A stretch of 64,000 bases of DNA from Streptomyces antnestii. Its GTDB lineage: Bacteria; Actinomycetota; Actinomycetes; Streptomycetales; Streptomycetaceae. A model generated the notes under the pieces. It made no database searches, was not told the DNA's origin, and saw only the letters and a list, made by a program, of their open reading frames with translations. The stretch lies in NCBI RefSeq assembly GCF_004005495.1, contig NZ_RZYA01000001.1, positions 248,001 to 312,000 on the forward strand. The letters are read 5' to 3'. The translations under genes and the position numbers were made by a program. Positions 27,223-34,877 of the stretch are shown one piece after another (within the stretch, counting starts at the first letter, position 1; every line of letters starts with the position of its first letter).

Positions 27223-29363
27223 TGTCCCGAGAGCCGGACGGCCTCGCCGACCTGCTGCCCCAGTGGCACCGCCTGCGCGACGCCGAGGAGGGCGAGCCGC
27301 TGCGCGCGCTCCTCGCCGTCATGGCCGAGCAGCTCGACCGGGTGCGCGACGGCGTCGAGCAGGGCTACGAGGACCTGTTCGTGGAGACGGCCGCGCCCTG
27401 GGTGCTGCCCTACCTCGGCGACCTCGTGGGATACCGGACCCTGCCCGGCTACGAGCGGGTCCTCACCACCGGGCTGCGCGGCGCCGCGCGCGACGGCCTC
27501 GAACAGGCCATCGCGCCGCGCCGCGACGTCGCCGCGACCGTCGGCAACCGGCGCCGCAAGGGCACCCTGCATCTCCTGGAGGAGATCTCCGAGCAGGTCG
27601 CCGGCTGGCCCGCGCGGGCCGTGGAACTGTCGCGCACCGTCTCCCACCACCAGCCGGTCAAGCTGTACGCGGACGGGGCCTCCCACCGCCCGGAGCGCGG
27701 GCGCACCGCCGACCTGCGGGACGGTTCGGCCCTCGACCTGGCGGGCGGTCCCTTCGGGACGGTGGCCCGCAGCGTGGACGTGCGGCGCGCCGACTCCCAT
27801 CACCGGCAAGGGGGTTGGAGTCCGGCCGGGGTCGCGCTGTTCGTGTGGCGGCTCAAGGCGCACTCGCTGACCCGGTCACCCGCGTACTGCCTCGACCGGG
27901 CCCGCCACCTCTACACCTTCTCCATCCTCGGCAACGACACCCCTCTCGTCACCAGGCCGGAGCCGGAGCCCTCGGCCACGCACATCGCGACGATCGACAA
28001 CGTGCCCGCGTTCATCCGGCGCCGCCAGCTGCACGACCGGCTCGCCGACTACTACGGGCCCGGCAAGAGCTTCGTCATCCGCCGCGACGGCGAGGACAAC
28101 CCCGTCCCGCTGTCCGACATCGTGGTCGTCGACCTGTCCGAGTGGCGCTACCGGCCGAAGCGCGGACAGGTCGCAGTCGACCCGGAGACGGGACGGATCG
28201 CCTTCGGCGCGCGGTCGGCACCCCGGCAGGGTGTGTGGGTCGACTACCACTACGCGTCCGGCGCCGACATGGGCGGCGGCGAGTACCCGCGCGAGCGCGA
28301 GGAGCGGCCCGACGCGGCCGTGTACCGGGTCGGGCCCGGGGAGACGTACCGGCAGATCATGGACGCCTACCGTGCCTGGCAGCACGACCGGCGGGCGGGC
28401 ACCTGCGGGCCCGACGGCATCGTCGAGATCACCCACAGCGGCGCCTACCAGGAGCAGCTGGACTTCGATCTCGACCCCGGCGACCGCTTCGAGCTGCGCG
28501 CCACCGAAGGAGCGCGTCCGGTCATCCGGCTCCTCGACTGGTACAGCAACCGGCCCGATGCCCTCAACATCCGGGCGGTTTCCGAGAATTGCGAGCCGGG
28601 GGACCGGCCGCGGATCGTGCTCGACGGGCTGCTGATCGCCGGGCGCGGCATCAACGTCACCGGCCCGATGGGCGCCGTCGTCGTACGGCACTCGACGCTC
28701 GTACCCGGCTGGTCCCTGGAGCCGGAGTGCGACCCGCACTCACCCGACGAACCGAGCATCGTCCTCGAACGCACCACCGCCTGCCTGCAGATCGAGGACA
28801 GCGTCCTCGGCACCATCGAGGTCATCGGCGACGAGGTGTCCGAGGAGCCCCTCGACATCCACCTGCGCGACTCGATCCTCGACGCCACAGGACCCGACCG
28901 CGAGGCCCTGTCCGCGCCGGACTGCCGGCACGCACACGCCGTCCTGCACATCCACCGCTCCACCGTCATCGGCGAAGTGCACACCCACGCGGTGCGCATC
29001 GCCGAGAACTCGATCTTCACGGGCCGCCTGCACGTGGCGCGGCGCGGCATCGGCTGCATGCGTTTCAGCTACGTGCCCGCCGGGTCGCGCACCCCGCGCC
29101 GCTACCGCTGCCAGCCCGACCTGGCCGGGCCGGACCAGGCCGGGACCGTGCGCCCGCTGTTCACCTCGGAGCGCTACGGGACGCCCTGGTACGGGCAGTT
29201 GGCCGCCGGGTGCGCCGAGGAGATCCGGCGCGGGGCCGAGGACGGGGCCGAGCTGGGCGCCTTCCACGACCTGTACCTGCCCCAGCGCGAGGACAGCCTG
29301 CGGGCGCGCCTCACGGAGTACGTGCCCGCGGGGACGGACGCAGGGATCTTCTACGTGACCTGA
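27222..29363 (+). CDS. gpI-like baseplate/tail protein with putative beta-helical C-terminal part
   Basis: 713 aa from ATG 27222, which shares its A with the previous TGA; GTG 27219 is the alternative. Residues ~1-130 match tail protein I-type proteins (LAVMAEQLDRVRDGVEQGYE, WVLPYLGDLVGYRTLPG). The middle contains EDNPVPLSDIVVVDLSEWRY. From about residue 450 short strands recur around hydrophobic-turn words (IVLDGLLIAGRGINVTGPMG, CLQIEDSVLGTIEVIGDE, VLHIHRSTVIGEVHTHAVRI), which looks like a right-handed beta-helix. This could be a peripheral baseplate or receptor-type element; no tail fibre gene was found elsewhere in the locus. Confidence 0.8.
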   Translation: MSREPDGLADLLPQWHRLRDAEEGEPLRALLAVMAEQLDRVRDGVEQGYEDLFVETAAPWVLPYLGDLVGYRTLPGYERVLTTGLRGAARDGLEQAIAPRRDVAATVGNRRRKGTLHLLEEISEQVAGWPARAVELSRTVSHHQPVKLYADGASHRPERGRTADLRDGSALDLAGGPFGTVARSVDVRRADSHHRQGGWSPAGVALFVWRLKAHSLTRSPAYCLDRARHLYTFSILGNDTPLVTRPEPEPSATHIATIDNVPAFIRRRQLHDRLADYYGPGKSFVIRRDGEDNPVPLSDIVVVDLSEWRYRPKRGQVAVDPETGRIAFGARSAPRQGVWVDYHYASGADMGGGEYPREREERPDAAVYRVGPGETYRQIMDAYRAWQHDRRAGTCGPDGIVEITHSGAYQEQLDFDLDPGDRFELRATEGARPVIRLLDWYSNRPDALNIRAVSENCEPGDRPRIVLDGLLIAGRGINVTGPMGAVVVRHSTLVPGWSLEPECDPHSPDEPSIVLERTTACLQIEDSVLGTIEVIGDEVSEEPLDIHLRDSILDATGPDREALSAPDCRHAHAVLHIHRSTVIGEVHTHAVRIAENSIFTGRLHVARRGIGCMRFSYVPAGSRTPRRYRCQPDLAGPDQAGTVRPLFTSERYGTPWYGQLAAGCAEEIRRGAEDGAELGAFHDLYLPQREDSLRARLTEYVPAGTDAGIFYVT

Positions 29364-29398
29364 TCCGAGTTCCTTCCACGGGGCCGCGCCGTGCCCCG

Positions 29399-29447
29399 CC
29401 ACGACTTGCGACCGCGCCGCCGCCCCGCCCACCCACGACTTGCGACC
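29399..29447 (+). repeat. 15-bp direct repeat in CIS intergenic gap
   Basis: CCACGACTTGCGACC occurs exactly at 29399-29413 and 29433-29447, in the 115-base gap before the DUF6519 gene. No function can be assigned; it may be a small duplication or a regulator site pair. Confidence 0.5.
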
Positions 29448-29478
29448 CGCACATTCCTGAACCAGGGGGACTCCCTTC

Positions 29479-31074
29479 ATGCACGCAGATCTCTCCCGCT
29501 CCACCTTCCGCCCCGGACAGCACTACTCGGGGGTCATCGTCCAGCAGGGCCGGGTCCAGCTCGACGCGGACGCCAACGAGCAGGCCGCGATCCAGCTCCA
29601 CCAGGCGCGGACGGCCGTCGCCGACCTGATCGGCCGGCACGGCGGCCCGCTCGGTGGCAACAGCGACACCGGATTCCGCATCAAGTACCACGGCAGCACC
29701 CCGGACATCGACACCCTGGAGATCCACGGGGGCCACTACTACGTCGACGGCATCCTGTGCGACGCGACCCGCCCGGCACCGGGCGACGCCGTGCCTGATG
29801 ACGAGGACCTCGACGAACAGGCACCCGCCCCGGCCGCGTTCTGGGACTACTGGGACCAGCCCGACGGCTACCGGAACAAGGAGAACCCGGCCGACCGGCT
29901 GCCCACCGACTACCCCTTCGTGGTCTACCTCAACGTGTGGGAGCGCGCGGTGACCGCCGCCGAGGACCCGGCGCTGCGCGAGGTCGCCCTCGGCTCGGCG
30001 ATGCCCGACACCGCCGCCCGCCGCAAGGTCGTCTGGCAGGTACTGCCGCTCGCCTACGGAGAGCTGGGCATCGAAGGAGACGTACCGTCGCCCGACGCCG
30101 TGCGCGCGGCGTTCGAGAGCTGGGCGGCGAAGGAGGCCGCCCCCAAGTCCCGCCTCGCCGCCCGCAGTCAGCGCCCCGACCACGCCGACGAAGACCCCTG
30201 CCTGGTCAGGCCCGACGCCCGCTATCGGGGCCCGGAGAACCAGCTCTACCGCGTCGAGATCCACGAGGGCGGCGAGGCCGGCAAGGCGGGCAAGCCCGGG
30301 AACGCCACCTTCAAGTGGTCCCGCGAGAACGGCTCCGTCGTCTTCCCCGTCGACACGGTCGACGGCACCTGGGTGGAGCTCGCGACCCTCGGCCAGGACG
30401 ACAAGCTGGACCTGAACGTCGGCGACCATGTCGAACTCGTCGACACCGCGTACGCCTCCCGCCTGGAACCCCTGCCGCTCCTGCGCGTCGAGGAGCTGGA
30501 CCTGCCCGGCCGCCGGGTACGCCTGTCCGCCGAGCCCGACCAGCACGTCGGCCGGCGCCCCGAACTCCACCCGTACCTGCGCCGCTGGGACCACCAGGCG
30601 GCCCCCAGGCAACGCGGCCGCACCACCCCGCTGCGCGGCGGCGCCATCCGCATCGAGGAAGGCGCCTGGCTGCCCCTGGAGGACGGCGTCGAGGTCTACT
30701 TCGAGAAGAACAGCACCTACCGCACCGGCGACTACTGGACCGTGGCCGCCCGCACCGCGACCGGCAGCGTCGAATGGCCCGTGAACGCCGCCCGCAAGCC
30801 GCTCCTGTGCCACCCGGCGGGCATCGTCCGCCACTACGCGCCGCTCGCCCTGGTCAAGGGCGAGGACAGCCCCGTCGACCTGCGCCTCGGCTTCTCCCAG
30901 CTCGCCGCCCGTACCGTGCCGCCGGCCGACGCGGCCGCCCTCGCGGCTGAACAGCGGGCGAGCGACGAGGAGTTCGCGGCCGAAGGTGCCGCCCCGGCCG
31001 GTGCCAGGTCGCAGACGACGGCCGAGGCGGAGGCCGCGGTGGACGCGTCCGCGACGGGGGAGGGGGACGTCTGA
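29479..31074 (+). CDS. DUF6519 CIS-associated protein
   Basis: 531 aa. The N-terminal block LSRSTFRPGQHYSGVIVQQG then RVQLDADANEQAAIQLHQAR is the conserved opening of the DUF6519 family seen at the ends of CIS operons. It continues with YYVDGILCDATRP, NVWERAVTAAEDPALREVAL and a core NATFKWSRENGSVVFPVDTV. Near the end the family block DYWTVAARTATGSVEWP leads into an Ala/Glu-rich disordered tail. Its role is unknown; the repeated short strands suggest a beta-rich surface or tail-associated component. AGGGGGA precedes ATG 29479, and its TGA overlaps the amidase ATG. Confidence 0.85.
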   Translation: MHADLSRSTFRPGQHYSGVIVQQGRVQLDADANEQAAIQLHQARTAVADLIGRHGGPLGGNSDTGFRIKYHGSTPDIDTLEIHGGHYYVDGILCDATRPAPGDAVPDDEDLDEQAPAPAAFWDYWDQPDGYRNKENPADRLPTDYPFVVYLNVWERAVTAAEDPALREVALGSAMPDTAARRKVVWQVLPLAYGELGIEGDVPSPDAVRAAFESWAAKEAAPKSRLAARSQRPDHADEDPCLVRPDARYRGPENQLYRVEIHEGGEAGKAGKPGNATFKWSRENGSVVFPVDTVDGTWVELATLGQDDKLDLNVGDHVELVDTAYASRLEPLPLLRVEELDLPGRRVRLSAEPDQHVGRRPELHPYLRRWDHQAAPRQRGRTTPLRGGAIRIEEGAWLPLEDGVEVYFEKNSTYRTGDYWTVAARTATGSVEWPVNAARKPLLCHPAGIVRHYAPLALVKGEDSPVDLRLGFSQLAARTVPPADAAALAAEQRASDEEFAAEGAAPAGARSQTTAEAEAAVDASATGEGDV

Positions 31075-31967
31075 TGGCCACGCCGCTGACCGCGTCCAAG
31101 CTGGTGGAGATCCTCCGCGCCGAAGGCCTCACGGTGCACGAGGTCCGCAACTGGCGCCGCCACAACCGCAACACGAAGGGGCCCTACGGCCCGATGAACG
31201 GCGTGATGATCCACCACACCGCCACCACCGGGACGCAGTCCTCCGTCGACATCTGCTACGACGGCCGCCCCGACCTGCCCGGCCCGCTGTGCCACGGCGT
31301 CATCGACAAGAAGGGCGAGATCCACCTCGTCGGCAACGGCCGGGCCAACCACGCGGGCCTCGGCGACAGCGACGTCCTGCGCGCCGTCGTCAACGAGACG
31401 AAGCTCCCGCACGACAACGCGGTCGACAGCGACGGCAACCGGCACTTCTACGGCTTCGAGTGCGTCAACCGCGGCGACGGCAAGGACCCCTGGCCCGAGG
31501 CGCAGAAGGAGGCCATCGAGAAGGTGTCCGCCGCGATCTGCCGCCACCACGGCTGGAGCGAACGGTCGGTCATCGGCCACAAGGAGTGGCAGCCCGGCAA
31601 GGTCGACCCGCGCGGCTTCACCATGGACGGCATGCGCAAACGGATCGCCGGCCGGCTCGCCGGTAAGCCGCAGGGTTCCGGCCCCGAGTCCGACCCGAAG
31701 CCCGCGCCGGCCAAGCCGACGCGCGCCCCGTTCCCGGGCAGCGGCTTCTTCCGCGACGGCCAGAAGTCCGCGCTCATCACGGCCATGGGCCGCCGCCTGG
31801 TCGCCGAGGGCTGCGACCACTACGAGGAGGGGCCCGGCCCCGAGTGGACCGACGCCGACCGCAAGTCCTACAAGGCCTGGCAGCAGAAGCTCGGCTTCAA
31901 GGGCAAGGACGCGGACGGCATTCCGGGCAAGACCAGCTGGGACGAGCTGAAGGTCCCGGCGTCCTGA
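31074..31967 (+). CDS. N-acetylmuramoyl-L-alanine amidase with peptidoglycan-binding domain, no signal peptide
   Basis: 297 aa. Residues ~35-195 form an Amidase_2 zinc hydrolase: GVMIHHTATTGTQ (first zinc histidine), AGLGD, FYGFECVNRG (catalytic-type Glu) and VIGHKEWQPGKVDPRGFTMD (second His, Lys, Asp). After a Pro/Lys linker (about 205-225) a peptidoglycan-binding module follows (YKAWQQKLGFKGKDADGIPG). It would cut the amide bond between muramic acid and the stem peptide. It has no signal peptide or transmembrane segment, so it must leave the cell by lysis, by a holin or as CIS cargo. It is the last gene of the operon, coupled to DUF6519 by TGATG. Confidence 0.92.
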   Translation: MATPLTASKLVEILRAEGLTVHEVRNWRRHNRNTKGPYGPMNGVMIHHTATTGTQSSVDICYDGRPDLPGPLCHGVIDKKGEIHLVGNGRANHAGLGDSDVLRAVVNETKLPHDNAVDSDGNRHFYGFECVNRGDGKDPWPEAQKEAIEKVSAAICRHHGWSERSVIGHKEWQPGKVDPRGFTMDGMRKRIAGRLAGKPQGSGPESDPKPAPAKPTRAPFPGSGFFRDGQKSALITAMGRRLVAEGCDHYEEGPGPEWTDADRKSYKAWQQKLGFKGKDADGIPGKTSWDELKVPAS

Positions 31968-31971
31968 GCGT

Positions 31972-31998
31972 CTGACGGTCCTGCGCCGGGCCGGTCAG
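31972..31998. terminator. Hairpin between convergent CIS amidase and peptidyl-tRNA hydrolase genes
   Basis: CTGACGGTCC pairs with GGGCCGGTCAG with a single bulged base around a six-base loop. It lies just after the amidase stop and reaches the stop of the opposing gene, so it could end transcription from both sides. No U-run is present, as is usual in this GC-rich background. Confidence 0.4.
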
Positions 31999-32729
31999 GG
32001 GACCTGGAGACCGGCCGGGCGCAGGGCGGGGTGGTCGGCCACGACGGTGCAGGAGCCGGGGGCGATCTCCGTGAACCCGGCGTCCCGCACCACGGGCAGC
32101 CCGCTCCGGGTCAGCTCGCCCCAGTGGTCCGCGTCCGCGGTGCGCACGGAGAGCGGGAAGCCGGCGTCGCGCCACTGCGCGCGCTGCCCGTCCGACAGCT
32201 CCCACCAGGCCAGCTGCGCGCCGTGGCCCGCCTGGGCCATGGCCTTGCCCGCCGACATGTCCAGATCCGGGCTCAGCCACAGCACGGGCGCCGTACGGTC
32301 CGGGGCCGCCGGGGGCTCCGGGTCGTCCAGGTCCGTGCCCGACACCTGGAGCCGCGCCAGGTCCTTGGGCCAGCCGTCGAGCGGGACCGGCGGGAACACC
32401 CGTACCTCGGCCGATCCGCCCGTCACCGTGATGCCGTCGAGCGCCTCGGCCCTGCGCCACTCGGCGCCGCGCGCCCGGCGCACCACCTTGCGGATCCGGG
32501 CGTCCTGCCAGTCGCGCATGACCTGCGCCCACTCGCCGTCGCCCGTCGACCGCGCGTCGGAGAGGATCACGAGGACCGCGCGGGCCGCCGTCTCCAGCGC
32601 GTCGGTGCGGGCCGGGGGAGCGGCCCGCTCGATCCGTGCCACGAGGGGCAGCACGAACTGGCGTGCCTCGTCGCGCGCGGTCCGCTCGGACCGGAAGGGG
32701 CTGTCCTGCGTCTGGTCTTCACTGCTCAC
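31995..32729 (-). CDS. Peptidyl-tRNA hydrolase (PTH2-like) family protein
   Basis: 244 aa. The C-terminal ~110 residues carry the PTH2 signature LDMSAGKAMAQAGHGAQLAW (Lys-x-x-x-Gln-x-x-His), then TRSGLPVVRDAGFTEIAPGS, like archaeal/eukaryotic-type peptidyl-tRNA hydrolases that recycle stalled peptidyl-tRNA. The N-terminal ~130 residues (FVLPLVARIERAAPPARTDA, AVLVILSDARSTGDGEWAQV) are a helical extension not present in minimal PTH2. It ends 28 bases from the CIS amidase stop, convergent with it, and is not part of that operon. The PTH2 domain is clear; the role of the extension is not. Confidence 0.8.
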   Translation of the reverse strand: MSSEDQTQDSPFRSERTARDEARQFVLPLVARIERAAPPARTDALETAARAVLVILSDARSTGDGEWAQVMRDWQDARIRKVVRRARGAEWRRAEALDGITVTGGSAEVRVFPPVPLDGWPKDLARLQVSGTDLDDPEPPAAPDRTAPVLWLSPDLDMSAGKAMAQAGHGAQLAWWELSDGQRAQWRDAGFPLSVRTADADHWGELTRSGLPVVRDAGFTEIAPGSCTVVADHPALRPAGLQVP

Positions 32730-32777
32730 CGGACCAGTCTGCCAGGCGCCGTCCCTCCGGCCGCCGCCTGCTGCCGC

Positions 32778-32945
32778 CTAGGGGGTGTCTGGCAATTCCC
32801 CGCGGCGTCGCGACGTCCGGCACGCACGCTCGCCGCGTTGCCGAAACGCCCGAGTAGCTCCGCTACTAGGACGCTCCGGCGCCTTGCGATCGCACGCACC
32901 GGACGCCGCTCCTTCCTCCACGGGGAATTGCCAGACACCCCCTAG
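32778..32945. repeat. MITE-like palindromic element A, 25-bp perfect terminal inverted repeats
   Basis: The ends, starting CTAGGGGGTGTCTGGCAATT and finishing with the exact reverse complement, match over 25 bases. The total length is 168 bases with no coding capacity. Inside are small dyads (GTAGCTCCGCTAC) and words shared with element B at 38575-38882 (GAGTAGCTCCGCTACTAGG, CTCCGGCGCCTTGCGATCGC). The outer CTAG at each end could be a target duplication or part of the repeat. It lies between two leftward genes, and its end supplies the TAG stop of the deacetylase gene. Confidence 0.85.
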
Positions 32946-33808
32946 CGGGACGGCCGCCCCGCCGCCGTGCCGATCAGCTCCGAGACCCTCACGAACCGGT
33001 ACCCGCGCTCGCGCAGCTTCGGTACGACGGCGCGGACCGCGCGCTCCGTGGCCGGGGCCGCGCTGCGGGTGCAGTGCATGACGACGACCGACCCCGGCCG
33101 CACCCCGTCGAGCACCTGCTGGGCCACCGCGTCCGAGTCCGTCGCGAACGCGTCGCCGCTCACCACGTCCCACTGCACCGCCGTGACGCCCGCCGGGGTC
33201 AGGGCCCGCAGCGCCCGCTGGTCGTAACAGCCGCCCGGGAAGCGGAAGTAGGGCACGGTGCGCTTCACGCCCGCCTTGCGGAACGCGGTGAACGCCCGCT
33301 CCACGTCCGACCGCATCCGCGCCGGGGGCACGGTCGGCAGGCCGTAGCAGTCGCCCGTGAAGGCGTAGTGGCTGTACGAGTGGTTGGCCACCTCGAACAG
33401 CGGGTCGGCGCCGATGGACCTGGCCTCGGCCGGGTACTCGTCGGCCCAGCGGCCCGTCATGAACACCGTCGCGGGCACCTTGAGGCGCCGCAGCGTGGCG
33501 ATCAGGGCGGGGTTGTCGAAGTGCTCACCGGCCGCCGCGCGCGGCCCCTCGTCGGCGGTCATGTCGGCGTCGAAGGTGAGCGCGACGGTCCGGACCGGCG
33601 AGTGGGCCGCGCTCTTGAAGACCGGGGTGAGACCCGCGGGGCCCGGGGCGAGTGTGGGCGGACGTGAGGGCGCGGCGGACGCCGGGGCGCTCACCACCTT
33701 CCGCGCGGGGTGCCCGGCGGATCCGCCGCCCCCACCGCATGCCGTCGCTCCGACCCCCAGCGCGCCCAGGGCGCAGACCAGTGCAAATCTCCGTACATAG
33801 GTCATCAC
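32942..33808 (-). CDS. Polysaccharide deacetylase (NodB family), exported, probably lipoprotein
   Basis: 288 aa. The N-terminus MMTYVRRFALVCALGALGVG then ATACGGGGGSAG is a signal peptide with a lipobox-like cysteine; the residue at -3 is Ala, so lipidation is probable, not sure. After a Pro/Ala linker the NodB domain shows VALTFDADMTADEG (the metal-site Asp pair), VANHSYSHYAF (H-x3-H), YFRFPGGCYDQRAL and VVVMHCTRSA. It would remove acetyl groups from cell-wall or chitin-type glycans outside the membrane. Its TAG stop is formed by the end of element A, so the insertion may have changed its last codons. Confidence 0.88.
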   Translation of the reverse strand: MMTYVRRFALVCALGALGVGATACGGGGGSAGHPARKVVSAPASAAPSRPPTLAPGPAGLTPVFKSAAHSPVRTVALTFDADMTADEGPRAAAGEHFDNPALIATLRRLKVPATVFMTGRWADEYPAEARSIGADPLFEVANHSYSHYAFTGDCYGLPTVPPARMRSDVERAFTAFRKAGVKRTVPYFRFPGGCYDQRALRALTPAGVTAVQWDVVSGDAFATDSDAVAQQVLDGVRPGSVVVMHCTRSAAPATERAVRAVVPKLRERGYRFVRVSELIGTAAGRPSR

Positions 33809-33897
33809 GCGGCGACAGTAACCGTACTAATGGTATGAATTGCGCACCTGGTCGCGGACGCGGTGCGGCGTCCCGCCAGGAGTGCGAAGGGCGGAGC

Positions 33898-34770
33898 TCA
33901 GCCGTCCCGCAGGGCCTGTGCCACCTGGTCGAAGAACCGCGCGTGCGCGGACTCGCTCGCCGGGAGCTCTGGATTCCAGGGGAGCAGGCGGGCCCCGGCC
34001 GCGACCGACCGCCAGTGCGGATCCGCCGCGTACTGCTCCGGCGGGGCAGCGTTCACGCGCGAGTCCACGAGCACGATGTCAGGGGCGAGAGCGGCGGCCT
34101 CCGCCCACCCGGCCGTGTTCCAGTTGGCGCCGGGCCCCTCCGGCGGCTCCACGGTCCGTACGCCCAGGGCCGTCAGCGCGCTCAGGTCGGGCCACCGGGC
34201 GGGGCGGGCCAGATGGACGCTGTCCGGGCCGCCCGGCGACAGCGCGAGCACCCGCCCCGGACGCTCCCGCGCGGCCTGCCCCAACTCCCGTGCGGTGCAC
34301 TCCAGTTCGCCCAAGCCCCCGCCGCCGCCCCGCGCGCCGAGCGAGCGCGCCAGCTCGGCGAACCGCTCCCGCACCGCGCCGAGCGAACGGCCCTGCCCGA
34401 CGTCGATCGCGACGACCGGGACGTGCTCCTCCAGATGCTTCGCCACCTCCGGATCGACGCCGTACACCTGCCCGCCGCCGTACGTGACGGCCACGACGAG
34501 ATCCGGTGCGGCGGCCAGCACGGCCTCCAGGCCGAGCCCGGCGCCCGCCCCCAGGTAACGGACCTCGTCGAGCGGCAGCGCCCCCGCCTTGGCCGGGTCG
34601 GCGCCGGCATCGTCGTGGAACGAGCCGAAGATCCCCTCCGGCCGTATCCCGTGATCCCACAGCGTGGCGCCGGCCTGTATGTAGGCCACCACGCGTAACG
34701 GCACGTCCGCCGCGGCGGCCACATGCCCGCGGTCGTCGGTGAACTCCCAGACTGCTGCGTGTCGTTCCAT
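33898..34770 (-). CDS. Iron-siderophore-type ABC substrate-binding protein without signal peptide
   Basis: 290 aa from ATG 34770. The helical-backbone periplasmic binding fold (TroA/FepB type) is evident: LRVVAYIQAGATLWDHGIRP, APDLVVAVTYGGGQVYGVDP, VPVVAIDVGQ and APDIVLVDSR. There is no signal peptide or lipobox: the protein opens MERHAAVWEFTDDRGHVAAA and the longer upstream frame shows no signal either. No permease or ATPase gene is adjacent. It may act in the cytoplasm, for example as a ligand sensor, or be exported by a non-classical route. A strong hairpin lies in its 5' region. Confidence 0.8.
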   Translation of the reverse strand: MERHAAVWEFTDDRGHVAAAADVPLRVVAYIQAGATLWDHGIRPEGIFGSFHDDAGADPAKAGALPLDEVRYLGAGAGLGLEAVLAAAPDLVVAVTYGGGQVYGVDPEVAKHLEEHVPVVAIDVGQGRSLGAVRERFAELARSLGARGGGGGLGELECTARELGQAARERPGRVLALSPGGPDSVHLARPARWPDLSALTALGVRTVEPPEGPGANWNTAGWAEAAALAPDIVLVDSRVNAAPPEQYAADPHWRSVAAGARLLPWNPELPASESAHARFFDQVAQALRDG

Positions 34771-34798
34771 GGGTGTGTGTCCTTGTCCGGAGAGGTGC

Positions 34799-34840
34799 GG
34801 AAGGGTCCTGCGGGTCCGGCGGAACCCGTAAGACCCTTCC
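34799..34840. terminator. Long interrupted hairpin between ppk2 end and substrate-binding protein start
   Basis: GGAAGGGTC pairs with GACCCTTCC, and GCGGGT with ACCCGT, separated by small internal loops, giving a 42-base structure. It lies downstream of the ppk2 stop (34878) and 29 bases upstream of the next start on the same strand. It can be the ppk2 terminator or a structured leader of the substrate-binding protein gene. Confidence 0.55.
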
Positions 34841-34877
34841 CAGGACAGGGGGAGCACACGCGTCGGGACGACCGGCC

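Noticed and set aside
1736..31967. Prophage or type VI secretion system
   Set aside because: No capsid, portal, terminase, integrase, or TssJLM membrane complex genes; the DUF4255 cap, DUF4157 protein and DUF6519 protein are CIS marks.
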